From positions 2,184,981 to 2,248,980 of the forward strand of contig ML133478.1 of the NCBI GenBank assembly GCA_003864495.1: a DNA stretch of 64,000 nt. The letters are read 5' to 3'. This document shows, in pieces, positions 1-12,184 of this stretch. This DNA is from Nemopilema nomurai (taxonomy: Eukaryota; Cnidaria; Scyphozoa; Rhizostomeae; Rhizostomatidae). Under the pieces are notes generated by a model that was not told where the DNA came from, ran no database searches, and saw nothing but the letters and a program-made list of their open reading frames with translations. A program made the translations under genes and the position numbers. Positions within the stretch are counted from its first letter, which is position 1; every line of letters starts with the position of its first letter.

Positions 1-64
1 GAACTTAGATCAAAAGAAATGCAAAGCTCAAGAACGAATTTGAGTTGAGTCCTCAACTTTTTAG

Positions 65-186
65 GATTTCCAACTTCTATGATATCTGTTGCTGGTAAAA
101 ATTTCAAGAAAGTCTGTGATGTTTGGGTGTCAACCTTCCCAAATTCTGATGATTGGATTTGGAATTTCCCTATGTTGGTACACTGA
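65..186 (+). CDS. Possible terminal exon of an unknown gene
   Basis: A pyrimidine-rich stretch ending in TTTTTAG precedes a frame of about 40 codons that closes with TGA at 184-186. An AATAAA hexamer lies at 264-269, where a poly(A) signal would be expected. The peptide has Trp- and Phe-containing segments such as CDVWVSTFPNSDDWIWNF that look less random than nearby frames. I recognise no family. The frame is short and any upstream exons lie outside the window, so this could be chance. Confidence 0.22.
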
Positions 187-336
187 GCCTTTAAGCTTGA
201 AGGGAATCTATATCAAAATACTTTGCATCAAATATATAAAGTAAATAAGCACTTCATGTAAGTAATAAAGATACATTTAATTTTTTCTATTTTAGATTTT
301 GCTACTTATATTGATTTGGTTCATTTTGATTTTCAG

Positions 337-463
337 GTGACAGAACTGTATCACAAAAGGAGGTCTCCCTTTCAACTTGGACACACCTCAAAAACCCTGC
401 TACAACACACAATTGACAATATCACACTTAATAGCTACTTCAAAATATACACCAATGCATCAG
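337..463 (+). CDS. Possible internal exon of an unknown gene
   Basis: A strong acceptor (TTTTGATTTTCAG) and a strong donor (CAG followed by GTATGT) bracket 127 bases that are open in one frame. The peptide contains two N-glycosylation sequons (NIT and NAS), which would suit an extracellular segment. No partner exon is visible inside the window and no family is recognised. It may belong to the same left-hand gene as 65-186, or the two may exclude each other, because a stop and poly(A) signal lie between them. Confidence 0.3.
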
Positions 464-3400
464 GTATGTCAGGTTTTGAAGATTTTTACTACAATTATTT
501 AGAAATAATGGTGAAGGAAGGTGACTTACTTATCTATGAAATATTTCAAATGACTTATAGACTTCCAAAACATAAGATTCTAGCTGGAGTTATTTCTTTC
601 ATGCATTTATATTATTTATCTATTGTTGTAGTTACAATTGTTGTCATGTTTGGCAATGACAAATGATAAGAAAATTAAATTACAAATTATCACTTAGCAT
701 TATATGTTAGAGGTATAAAGAGGCTAACGTTTTTCAAAAGCAATTGAAAGCCAACTTTTTCTGGTTATTAATCATTCATTGTGCATGCTTTTTACTGAAA
801 GTTGCCTGTTGGCACAGCTAAAAAATCAGCCACTCCAGAAAGTTGCCTGTTAGTTGAGACGATGCCTCAAAGTACAAAATTGATTTTGCACATCATGCAG
901 TGATGTCAGTTTTTAAACTGAATGTATTTTGTTCTTTCCTGAAAGGAAACGGTTTTTGACCATTTCAAAAGAAATAAATTAAATTCAGACTGGAATTAGT
1001 CTATGATAAAGTTTGTGCCGAATTCTATCATTTTCTTTCACTTTTACAGAATTCTCTTTATCTCTCACTGTTGCTATTTCTGATATACACTTAGACATCT
1101 ATATAAGTTTACACTCTGCTAGTTATTTAGTTAGAAACTATCTGGAGAATGACCCTAAGCTTTGCTAGAACAAAACTATTGCATTATTAAGCTTAGCAAT
1201 TAATTTAATTTTGGAATGGGTAGAATTTGTTCAAATAATGAAGCATTTCCCAAATTCAAAGCTGGAAAGAAAATTTTCTACCCATTTACTAGAAATAATT
1301 CATTCCTTTTAATTATTTTGTTAAGTAACCAAATCTTCATTTTTTTTTCTTCCTTAGTTCATTTGTTATATTACTCCCTTACCGTTGAAAGACTTTGATT
1401 AGAAATCTCTAAAAGAAGTATAAAGCTTTTTAATGAAACGTAAATATTTGGGTTGTATAGAAGGATATCAGGAAAAAGAAACCTTATCGTTTTAATTTAG
1501 TTCTTTATGATGACTAGGATAAATATTGCCCTTTTTTGGTAATAAGCTATGGGCGGTGTATCATTTAAGCGAGGACAGTTTGTATTTAAGGCTCCTTCGC
1601 TGGGCAGTCGAAGTGACATCATTAATTCCCGAAGAAGCTAGTTTCACGATTAAAAGTTGTTTTGCATTCGCAGTAAACTGACTGCGTATAATCTTGTTGT
1701 TTACATAGAACAGTAAACCTCTTAACTCCCTGTTCTTAATTTCGCACGCGATCGCAAAACCCGTAAACTAACTAGATTGATTCAACAAAACTGACTTCGA
1801 TGTCCGGTTTTGTTGGCGTTTTTATTCGAAGTGAGCATCGCGTGCTGTCTTGTGTCTGCAAACGATTCATCAAATTTAATGCAGCGTGCGGCTATAAGGC
1901 AGATTTCTTCATGGTCAATAAGTACATTGAAGTGTCCCTGCTTCCATTGCTTACCAAGGGCATATGTTTTCTGCTAGGAATGCTTTTTGCATGCATTTCA
2001 TGTTTTATCGATGACTTATATCAAGTTAGTCGTCTGTGAGGCATGAAGCAAGACGAATAATGTCCCTGGATTCACCAGTATTCGATAAAGCATTTGCAAA
2101 TCACAGTTTTTCACTTTCGATGTAAAAGAACATATTTAATGACATAATTATTTTTTTGTTTTCCAAAAAGCTGATAAAAACATGTTTATGAGAACTTACT
2201 TGAATACATTAAGTAAGCCTCTTCTTTTCCTGACCTTAAAATCAATATACAGATTGCTTCGATAAAAATATTTTGAATCGACTACATATTCATTCATTGG
2301 TAAATGAATTATAAGGAGCCGTTCGTGTTACCAGGGGCCTTGAATTTGATTTCACGCCTTGTGACAGGGGGCGCTGAGAAGTCTTGGACTCAGGGAGTAA
2401 TAGTGCAAACAATGTCATTGGGGGTTTTAATTACCGCAAGGTAGAAAAGGGGTTCTGAAATATTTCATTTGTTTTCAGAATACCTCTAAACCACTCCTTT
2501 CCCAATTATAGAAAGTTGGTGATCTCTAATTTCAAATAGTCGTGTCTGCAAAACAAGGCTGTGAAATGTCCCTGCTCTCAAATCATTGGCATCGTTTTTT
2601 GGGTAGCAGTGATTGCTTTGTTTTTAATAACCTAAGTATGATTCCGTCGCGCATTTTAATTGGTTTGGGGTCTTTATCCAAGAATTTTCGAAGAATCCTA
2701 GCGTTTCATGGCAGAATCTTACATGTAGGGTCAGCAGGTTTTTAACTCAAACATAGACAGCGAACAAACAGATTTTTGTCACCGAAGACCATGCTATTGT
2801 TTCTTCAGCCAGTAGAACGTGACCAGTCAATTTTTAATAACACCTGTTTTTGAAACGCCACGGACTGTTTCCAAAGATTTTTCTTTCGATTTTCAACAAT
2901 TCTTATTGCGCTTGCAAACTTACATTTTAAGGCAACAGATTTTCCGCTAAAAACAAAGACAGAAACACCAAACTGAACCAATTTCTGGAGAGATGATCAA
3001 AATGCAAGGTGGACTAATGCTGTGCTTGAGAGATTCTTGACAGACTGATATTTTTAGTGTTATTATAACCATTTTCAAAATGGATGCATACCCGCTTAAC
3101 CCATCAAACTGCCCTAGTCAAGCTGGGTTGTAATCATCCTCTGACGGTGACGATTGTCATTGGCAGCTATAGGGGGAGGGGGGAGGGGGCATGGTCCCAG
3201 GCCGGTGCTTATGGCCACCAAGAAAGGTCCCTTCACTTGAGAAAAATCGGAAAAGCACCACCTCGAGTCATAACGAATTCAACAGAAAAGAGCTTGAGGA
3301 ATAATCTTGACAATCGAAAATTTTTCAAACAAGGTCCCTGCAGATGATTTCGTCCCCGGCTCCCGCAGTCTTAAAACCGCCCCTGACCATCACAGCACGA

Positions 3401-3600
3401 AGGCAACTGCTCATTTATCACTAAGGTGTCAGTGGATTTCGTTTGCTATAAAACAGAGATTTGACTGTGACAATTCTGCGTAATACGTAGAATACAAATG
3501 AGTTTTCTCCATAAATGGTCACGGTAAATCCGCGAAACTGCCATGCTGCTCATTATTCTAGCCACCTGTGCCTGCAATTCTAATCCTAAGGATAATTCGT
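464..3600. other. Intergenic stretch, no gene seen
   Basis: No convincing exon was found. An ATG-started frame of 79 codons at 1800-2039 matches no family I know and has no splice or poly(A) context; it is probably chance. The last few hundred bases before 3720 probably hold the Capicua promoter. Confidence 0.5.
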
Positions 3601-3881
3601 TCGTCAATCGTTTCCCAGCTACTTCTCGTTAATCTTTTAGCCTTCGAGTTTCGTTTCTTGCTTTTAAGAGTCGTGTTTTGCCTTACGATTCGTGTTGTTT
3701 TGTAGCTAGTGCTCTGTCAGGTAAGCATCGATAATTGTGAAAAGTACTTTCTGCTCACGAACTATAAAAATCAGAGAACAAGGCGCGCAGCTGTTTTAGT
3801 TTTGTGGCTATTTTTGCTCGATGTAAATCTTCGATCAAGTAAATGAATTTTTGTGTTTTCTAGCAACAGAAGTTGCCAAAT

Positions 3882-5729
3882 ATGAAGCGAGCGACGAAGA
3901 GAAAGCTGGACACGGATTCAGTGCCGTTGGGCGAAAATGGACTCGAAGACTGCAAAAGGCCATGTAATGGAGTTGCAGGAGAAATCTTGTTGGAGTCTCT
4001 CACATCAACGCAAGTACTTGGGAGAAATCGCAAAATTTTTAAGCCAGGTACCGTGAAATTTTACAAGTCAAGCGGGGAGGTAGGGGTGAACTTTGATGAC
4101 GATGTTGAGCAGACGTATGTGTTTAACTTGAGCGGTTCAAACGGTCTTGATGTTATCCCCGACACGACACCTCCCCCGTCGGCCGTGAAAGTTGGCAGTC
4201 GGGTTTGCGCACGGCTGAACAAGGAAGAGGATGCTTTCAACATCGTAAATGTCATGGAGATCAAGGATCGGCCGCTGCAGTACTTGGTGAAGGTTTTCGA
4301 TAACGATGCAGAATCCAAAGGTATATCTAAGTGGGTCAGCCGCACGGACATTCGCTTGCTGCAGCCTCTGGTTCCGAAGGGCCACCACGACCACGGCAAT
4401 GTCTCCTCCGCTAGGCCCAAGTCCCGCGAAGAAACTGACAGTGCGATGTCGGACACAGATTTCAGTGCTGATGACCACGAGCTGGAAGAGGTGTTTACTT
4501 CGCAGCGGCCATCATCGAGCCGCAGTTCCACTCCGCATAGCCGCGGCTCCGCTCGTTCAAGCCGAACGCCAACGCCGCATAGTTACCGCAAGGGGCAGGT
4601 TATTGTGACGCCAAATGGCTTTAGGAAGAAGTACAACGGAAAGCAGTGGAGAAAGCTGTGTATGGTCGAAGGGTGTGAGAAGGAATCGCAGAAAAAGGGC
4701 TACTGCTCCAGGCATCTCACTAGTCTACGCGAGTCGGGGTCGCGGAGTAAGCTCCAAGATAGCATGGATTCGAGCAAGGAGGAAGATCAGAAGAATTCAA
4801 GCAAAGAAGATGAGCGTGGATCGAGTGCATTTGATTTTGGCGAGCACGATGCTTCGGTGATCGAAGCTGCTTCTTCCCTGGTCAGTTTAAGTAGATGTGC
4901 CACGCCCTACTCCTGCCCCAGTACTCCAGGTCTCCCGTCACCAAGGCTAGGGCCCCCGGCCTCCCCGTTCCATGTCAGCCCGACTCACGCGATGCCCAAG
5001 GCCCCGTCAGCCTCAGTTTCTAGTAGCACACCCAAGGCCAACAAGCAGTCCGATTTGTCACCAAATGGACGGCGGCTGGCGCAAAACAGCCCGGACTCAG
5101 GGATTTCTGTCCTTGAAACACCGACCAGTATGACAGCTACGATGGCGCAGTCGAACGGGAAACGCCAGTCATTCTCCCCCATTCACCCGGTCGAAAATAG
5201 AAAAGGCACTGTTGTCTCTCCAGTAGTGTCCCAAACTAGCAAACCGGCGTTTTCACCGCCTCCGGTAAGTCCAAATTTGGTCCGCTTGACAAAAGGAAAC
5301 TTTCCGGTCGGTTCAGCCACCAGTGTTTTTGTTAGGCCATCGAACTTGCCACGTGGTGCTGAGGCAGTTAATGAGGAGGAGCATGGTGACAGCAATTTCC
5401 CAACTGCCTCGAAGGAAAAAGATGATGTTGGTAATGCGGATGGGAAAAGTAAAGCAGGGTTGAGTGGAGCAGACCCGCCTAAAACTCCTACAAGACCTGC
5501 AAGTTTGGTGGCTTTGGGTGAGCAAGAAGTTGGAAAGCAAAATAAAAAGGTATTAATATGCTATTCAGTTGATGTGCTTGTATTTCTCATACCAAGGTAG
5601 TTGCGAAGAAAATCACCATACTTGATTTGCGTCGTCACGAAGACCCTTTATCATTGATATCGGGAACAGTAGTTGATTAACTAATTCAATATATCATATA
5701 AAGTGCAAAAAGAGAACTAATCTTTAAAG

Positions 5730-5798
<69 letters not shown>

Positions 5799-8700
5799 GA
5801 CATGTTTACGTTGAAATACATGACTTAATAAACGATACGTGAGAAAGATATGGATAGAACGAAGCGAGGCGAATTTCCGGCCTACTCTAGGACCCAGGCC
5901 GCATTAGAGTCCAGACTCCAGTATTTGTCAGTTTACAACGAACGAAACATTTTGGACAAAAATTAGTGATCATCAAAGTGTTCTTTTGGTATGTTTGATT
6001 GTAGCAGTCCTTTTCACCCCACAACTTGCTAGAGAGCATCCGGAACTTCGAACATTTCTAGCCACGTGCTTTGTCGAATCAAGCACATGTATTAATTACT
6101 ATCACGTGGAACCTCCTATTTTCACAGGGAAAAGATCACATTAGACGACCGATGAATGCATTCATGATATTTTCAAAGCGACATCGTCACCTAGTCCATC
6201 AGAAAAACCCCAACCAGGATAACAGAACGGTCAGCAAAATTCTTGGGGAATGGTGGTATGCATTGAAGCCGGATCAGAGAAAGGAATACCACAACTTGGC
6301 CAATCAGGTAACGGCGATTCTCTAAGCATGGGAGTAAATATGCACTCTTGCTAACTGTCCAGATCATCTTGTTATTTTTTCAAATTTATTCTAAGGTTTT
6401 AAGGGCTAAAATGCACTCAAACGCTCCAGCAGCAACAAAGTTATGTACTGGGGGCCAAAAGTCGTTTTTAAAAAGTAGCCTTTTGAAAAAAGTACTTTAA
6501 TTATTTTTTCATTCTTTTCGATTAGGCCCATTATGTGAAAGGGTAATTCTTGTTTTGATGCTATTTCATTTTGATCCTAGAGAATCAATTCAATTATTCA
6601 TTTACCAACAAAGGCCTATATTATTTTGATTGATTCAGTTGACTGCCTCGCTTCCAAAGAGCGAATCTTAAAAATCTAAGTGTTCTAGATTAGGGACACA
6701 TTTTTGTTCTACAGTTTTTTTTCTGTACTGTTCTATTTTGAAACTATTGTATCATCAAATAGTATCATACTATTCTAGCATTGCTTTCTAATTTGAAACC
6801 CTGATGATCGGTGCTTGTGTAGGTCAAAGAGGCTCACTACAAGGCCCATCCAGACTGGAGATGGAGCAGCAAAGAGAAGAAGCGGCCAAGATCGACGTCT
6901 GATGTGAAGACACCGGTAAAAGAGCATGCCAACGGTAATTGAAATATTAAAGACATTTTACTTTGAATTTTACTAAACCAGCAGATCTATAGAACAGTAT
7001 AATCAACGTAATTATAAACACTATTCAATCATGAAAGTTTGAAAGCAATATACTCCAAATTTTATGGCCGGACTAGCATACAATATATCTATTTAACATT
7101 GGTTTGAACTAATAAAACAAGAGTTGTGCAAAATAAAGGTCATGATGCTAACGAACCAAACTATTATCAATTCAATTATTTATTAGCTACACTGACTCTG
7201 GTTTTCTGATTGACTCATACATGCTTTTTTGCACCGGGAATCGCTATGTTTTTTGTGGATCTTATTGCTTTGAATGGGTCTGTGAACACGTTTCACACTG
7301 TGATCTCTTGCTGCAGCCAAATGTTTGACCATCCCGTTAAGTCGTCATTCACACCTTTACGCGTCGCATAATGCAAATGTTAAGTCTCTGTTTTGAAAAA
7401 GCAAGCATCTCCTATGCAAATTTTATCAACCTTTTGGTTTAAGAAACCTCTAATTTTCCGTCTTCGGTGTCTCTTTATCAGATACTGCTAGAATTGCAGA
7501 TGATATCATGAGCAGAAAGGACCCGGTAAGTGGCTATAACCAAGCCTGTATATGTCTTTCGCCTGTCCATGACTTAATCAGATTACGCAGTTAGATTAAG
7601 TGAACCTTGTTTACTTATCACGGTCGCTCGCATTTCATCTCTGGGCCTCCTGTGGCTTACTCCACATTCGTTTAGTCTATTAGTGGATATTTTTAGCAAG
7701 CTTTATCGTAACAGCCACCGTAGACGTGAAATCTTTTATCGATCACAATTTTGGCAATTAGTAAAAAGATTGGATTCGGTGGTCTTCACTTGCAAGCCTG
7801 CACTTGTTCAAGATATTTTGCACATTGATGTTCTTCTATCCTCTGGTTACGTCCTTCGTTCCAATTTTTTTCTTTCTTTAAAATGACGATTTTACATTTT
7901 ACAAATAAGATAAATAAAAATCATGATTTCATTATCAAAGGCTTTTCAAAATCTTACAAAGCTACAATTTACCTTAAAATACAAACCAGTTTAATATTCT
8001 TTTAAATCAAATTTGGAGGTAAGATTTTGCTCAAATTTTGATCAAGATATTACTGCCTTTATTTTCTTCTATATCTTTGTGTTCTACATCGATTCTTTAG
8101 TCTTTAACACGTTGGTTTTTCTACCTTAGTCTACAAGAAAGGATCCCAAAGGACAACAGGAATCTAACGAGGTCCAATTGGAATGCGAAGAGCACGTGAC
8201 GGAAGATTCAGACACAGACAACGAGGGCTACAGCCGCAATTCATCAGCCGCCAGATCAACGGCGTCCATGATCTCTATTTCTGATTCTGTTACGTCACCT
8301 CCCTACTCCCCAGTGAGGATAGTCGGGAAGAGCGGGTACTTGGAACCAGCTCAGCACGGACACATCCAGAAACCAAAGACGATGACCAAAGAAGATGAAG
8401 TTCACTTTTGGTGAAGATTATCAGACGAATGGCAAATCACCCAGAGACTACCGCTGGGGTGCTGGCAAGGTAGATCTTTATGTAATTTACTTGTATTGAT
8501 ATGTTTGAATCAGCTGCAGGTGTATTAATTAAAATGTTATTTAAGGTCTGTCAGACGATCTAGACAGAACTGTTACGTATGTCTAAACAACTAGCCCCCA
8601 AAACCCTGCTGCACGGGCTTTACCCCTTCTGTTGAAATAGAATTGCCCCTTATAAAGCTGCGCCAAAACAAATTAAGAAGGTTAGTCTAAACAAAGAGGC

Positions 8701-10816
8701 TATAGGACATTAGTGTCAAAATGTCCTCTCTTAACATAAGCATTAAGTCTTTAGTACCTTGTCCTAAGTTTTCACCCTAGCCCTGTTCTTCTAAAGGTAT
8801 CCCTGGTTCTAATGAATGGATTTGAACATGCTTCAGAACATTATAAAGCTGTAAGAAAAACATGCTGATGTGGGAGATATTTTGAGAAATTTCCAGAAAT
8901 GTTAACCAAACCTGATGAAAGTTCGAATATTAAGGTTTAAAATGAAAATGTTTTGGGAAATGTGGAAATTCAAGCAAGTGATTGATCTAACATTTTCCGA
9001 AATGACATTGCACCAACTTTCAGTGAAATTTTTAGCATCAATTATTCTTCTGCATTAATCTACTGCATAAATCTACTGTAATCTCAAGCAGATTTGTAGA
9101 CCAGCTGAAATCATAGAGTTAATCGTGGTAACAATGCCACTGCTTTATTCGTAGCCTTTTGACGCAAGCTCCGAAGGACACAGCCTCGTTGACAGACACT
9201 CCGATGTCAACAAACACAAATCCAACCATTCAATAACCGAATTGCTCAAAAAGACAGCCACCCGTGCAGTGAGAAACCCCCTGGCGGATTCAGTGTCACG
9301 AATAGCTATATGCTGGGCGTTGGCCAATCACAAGCGTTTATGGACATGGAGGCGAGGAGACGCAACTACAACGACCACCGCGAGTTCTTTGGGGAGGAGA
9401 TGCTATCGCGCAGTAACTCCTTCGAGGGTGTGCCACGCAGTAGCTCCTATGAAGGTATGCCCCGCAGCAGCTCGTTTGATGGTGTCCCAAGAACCAGTTC
9501 GTTTGATGCTATGCCAGTGAGCGTGATGGAGTATCAGTACCACAACGCCCATTCATACCATGAGCCGATGCGGCCCCAGGACTACAACCGCCGCGCCGTC
9601 ACCCCCAATCTATCAACTGGGCACGCGTACCCCAACCTGTTGGTTACAGCCAGCAGCCACGTGGAGAATAGGCAGCGTAGCAAGTTTATCTGCAGGTCTG
9701 CTGGGAGCACTCCATTGTCAAGCCCAGGCCCCTTCACCGACAAGGCCTACTGCTTCCCGACCGAGAAGATGAACTTCAGGAATGACCCGGAAGGCGGCTC
9801 GCGCTCCAGTTCCACGGAGTTCGCCAAGGACCAGAAAATTATGATGGAAGATGTAGAGTCATTTAACGGAGCGGGTTCAACGCCTGGGAGTCCGTCAAAG
9901 TCGTTTCTTAAAAAACAAATGGATGATGGTATGGAAAGGTGGGTGTTGCTTTTGTATTTTTCCGTTTCGTCATCATACCCATTATTAGTAGATACTGCCA
10001 GCATTATTATCGTTATTATTGGTACTTGCATGTAAGTCAGTTCATTTGCAACATAATCTCATATATTTATGGTATTATTTACGATGTTCTATAACCATGT
10101 TTTGTAATATACGATATATCACAATATTTATTATATATTTGTGACATATGATATGCAGTTGTTATATTACGATATTATATTCCGATATTATGTAATATAC
10201 GATATATAACAATGTTTATTATTTATTTGCAATATATGATATGCTGTTGTCCGATGGTAGCATATAGTGTGAAGCTCAGAGAAACAATTTGTGAATATCT
10301 CCTTCTTTGTATTTACAGGCTTTTCATTTGGTATCATTTTGTAGGGTCCTTGCAGAGATTAAGTTTAAGGAGCATTTTGAAAAGTTGCCGAAGTTTCGCC
10401 CAGAAGACATCGCCCGCACAAACGGGACGGAAGAAAAGTTGCAGGAGAGACACAGGGAGGGTCCGGTTCATTTCAAAGGCAAAGAGACGCAGTATAGGGA
10501 CCCGTACCTCAGCCCCAACCAGCCCGGTCTCATTCTCGGCTCTGTTAGCCAACCCGGTAATAATGTTTGCCCGGTATCTCCAGTCACTTCCAGTCGTAAA
10601 GTGTTGGATGAAAGACGGAACCTCGTGTTGCAGTTGTTCCAAAAGCATGGCTATTACCCAACCGAGGCTGTGACGCAAGACTTCCAGCTGGAGCACGAAG
10701 ACATTTTCCCAACCAAGTTCAGCTTGCAAATGAAGATAAGAGAAGTGAGACAGAAGTTAAAACTTGGAAGGTTTGTGAAGCATTGCAGCGACATGTGTAC
10801 CGATTTTGTATGTTAA
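3882..10816 (+). CDS. CIC: Capicua-like HMG-box transcriptional repressor
   Basis: Capicua is a nuclear repressor of receptor tyrosine kinase/ERK target genes and binds DNA through an HMG box together with a C-terminal C1 motif. Coding exons by consensus splicing: 3882-5549, 6128-6307, 6823-6934, 7482-7525, 8130-8469, 9155-9938 and 10345-10816, about 1,200 residues. Exon 1 holds the N-terminal domain of the long isoform (about residues 45-165) and a Cys/His motif near residues 256-279 (WRKLC, EGC, GYCSRH). The HMG box spans exons 2-3 ([42 protein letters not shown]). The C1 motif is in the last exon ([29 protein letters not shown]). A 5' non-coding exon probably ends at 3720 (CAG, then GTAAGC) and joins 3864; an in-frame TAG at 3703 then makes ATG 3882 the first Met. 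Two one-base disruptions, in a T run near 8408-8411 and an A run near 9248-9252, break the frame as given. The final residues after LKLGR could instead be intron read-through. Confidence 0.93.
5730..5798. repeat. (AT)n microsatellite
   Basis: A nearly pure AT dinucleotide run with a few interruptions lies in CIC intron 1, between exon 1 and the HMG-box exon. Confidence 0.95.
9409..9516 (+). repeat. In-frame 27-bp tandem repeat inside CIC (four copies)
   Basis: Four consecutive 27-base units encode a nine-residue repeat of the form R-(S/T)-x-S-(F/Y)-(D/E)-(G/A)-(V/M)-P. Each unit carries an Arg-x-x-Ser core followed by an aromatic residue, like basophilic-kinase and 14-3-3 target motifs. It lies in the CIC exon at 9155-9938, between the HMG box and C1. 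The DNA units differ at synonymous sites, so the peptide looks maintained. Confidence 0.85.
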
Positions 10817-10993
10817 TCGTGCGATTCTTCGCTTGCCTTTGTTCTGAGCTCAAAACACTGTCCAACTGACACACCCAAAGTATTCCTGCGATTTATCTGA
10901 CCTTTACCACAGAATAAGGAAAAGACAAATGGGACACGTTGTTAATTATTAATGTTAAGAAAGGTGACCCACACTACTGTCCCTACTGTGTTC

Positions 10994-11450
10994 ACTTTAT
11001 TCTGTGCCTTCATGATCTATTTACTAATCTAAGTATTCGTGTCTTCTCGATTACATGGCACCTGTAGAGGGGGCGCATTTATGGGCAAGAGGGCCTTTTC
11101 GTTGACTATGAAGGGGCAATAAATCTCAAATACTGAAAACCAATTCCAAATACTGAAAACCAGAGGGCATGTTTTCCAATGCACATGTAGAGGAGATAGC
11201 GGAGGAGGGTAAAGAGGTGGCCCCTACTTTTCTTTATTCTGTGCCTTCGTGATCTATCTACTAATCTAAGCATTCGTGTCTTCTCGATGACATGGCACCT
11301 TCGAAGTTTAGGAGGGCACAATTATGGGCAAAGGGGCCTTTTTATTGACTATGAAGGGGCAGTAAATCTCAAATACTGAAAACCAGAGGGCATGTTTTCC
11401 AATGCACATATAGAGGAAATAGCGGAGGAGGGGAAAGAGGTGGCCCCTAT
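10994..11450. repeat. Tandem duplication, period about 238 bp
   Basis: The stretch from CTTTATTCTGTGCC at 10994 to GGTGGCCCCTAC near 11227 is repeated from 11232 to about 11450 with substitutions and a small indel. Both copies include an AATAAATCTC or AGTAAATCTC segment. The first copy has AATAAA at 11119-11124 and is the nearest good poly(A) candidate downstream of CIC. Confidence 0.88.
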
Positions 11451-12119
11451 TTCTATAGCTAGTGAAGAAAACAACCACAATGAATAAAACCTTTGCTTTT
11501 ACCATCAGGCCAACTGAAGTTGCTGTAAAGCGTTTGATTATGATAATCAACTCAATTTAAATAGTCCAAATAATCTTTCGTAGCCCTGTGAAGACTGCTT
11601 CGTCTATGAAAGACCATCCAAGTGGTTAAATGTGTCACGTGGTGTATCACCCTCATTGTTGCTGCTTCATAACAAGTCATTGATTGACATGAACAGTAGT
11701 CGATTATTGATAACCCGCTCATTGCAATGGTTTCTTCAATAGGTAACGTATTCTTACTCGGGTTAATAAATAAACTAACCTATTTTTCAATGGTTTCAAC
11801 ATTGGGTACCGGATTTTCAATAGTTTAATTAATAAGTGATCTTCTTACAATGGTTGCATTGTTGTTTTCAGGTTTGATTTATAATTTGCTTTATTTTTCA
11901 TGAAGCTGACTTTGTTTTGATTCGTTTTAAATCGGATGTATTTTGCTCAATGTAAGTGCATGCAAACGGTATAATGAAATCGACTGCTTGCGAGAGCTTT
12001 GTCACCAAAGTCAACATTCGAGACGAGGTCAATTAGTTATGTTCCCATTCAAAATGAATACTGGCCAATCACCTTCGGGTGATTTGCTACTTTTTGTGTA
12101 GACATTTAGCACTTTATTG

Positions 12120-12184
12120 TGCACTTTGACATTTGCATGCACTTTGGCCTTTGCATGCACTTTGACCTTTGCATGCACTTTATA
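12120..12184. repeat. 18-bp tandem repeat
   Basis: About 3.5 copies of GCACTTTGACCTTTGCAT with minor changes. Confidence 0.85.

Noticed and set aside
1800..2039. A 79-codon ATG-started frame
   Set aside because: No family resemblance, splice context or poly(A) signal.
2289..2296. TGAATGAA Capicua-binding octamer upstream of CIC as an autoregulatory site
   Set aside because: A single eight-base match on the minus strand is expected by chance in AT-rich DNA of this length; another occurs at 49020.
4061..5540. Long minus-strand and out-of-frame plus-strand frames over CIC exon 1
   Set aside because: They are shadows of the conserved CIC frame, without family resemblance of their own.
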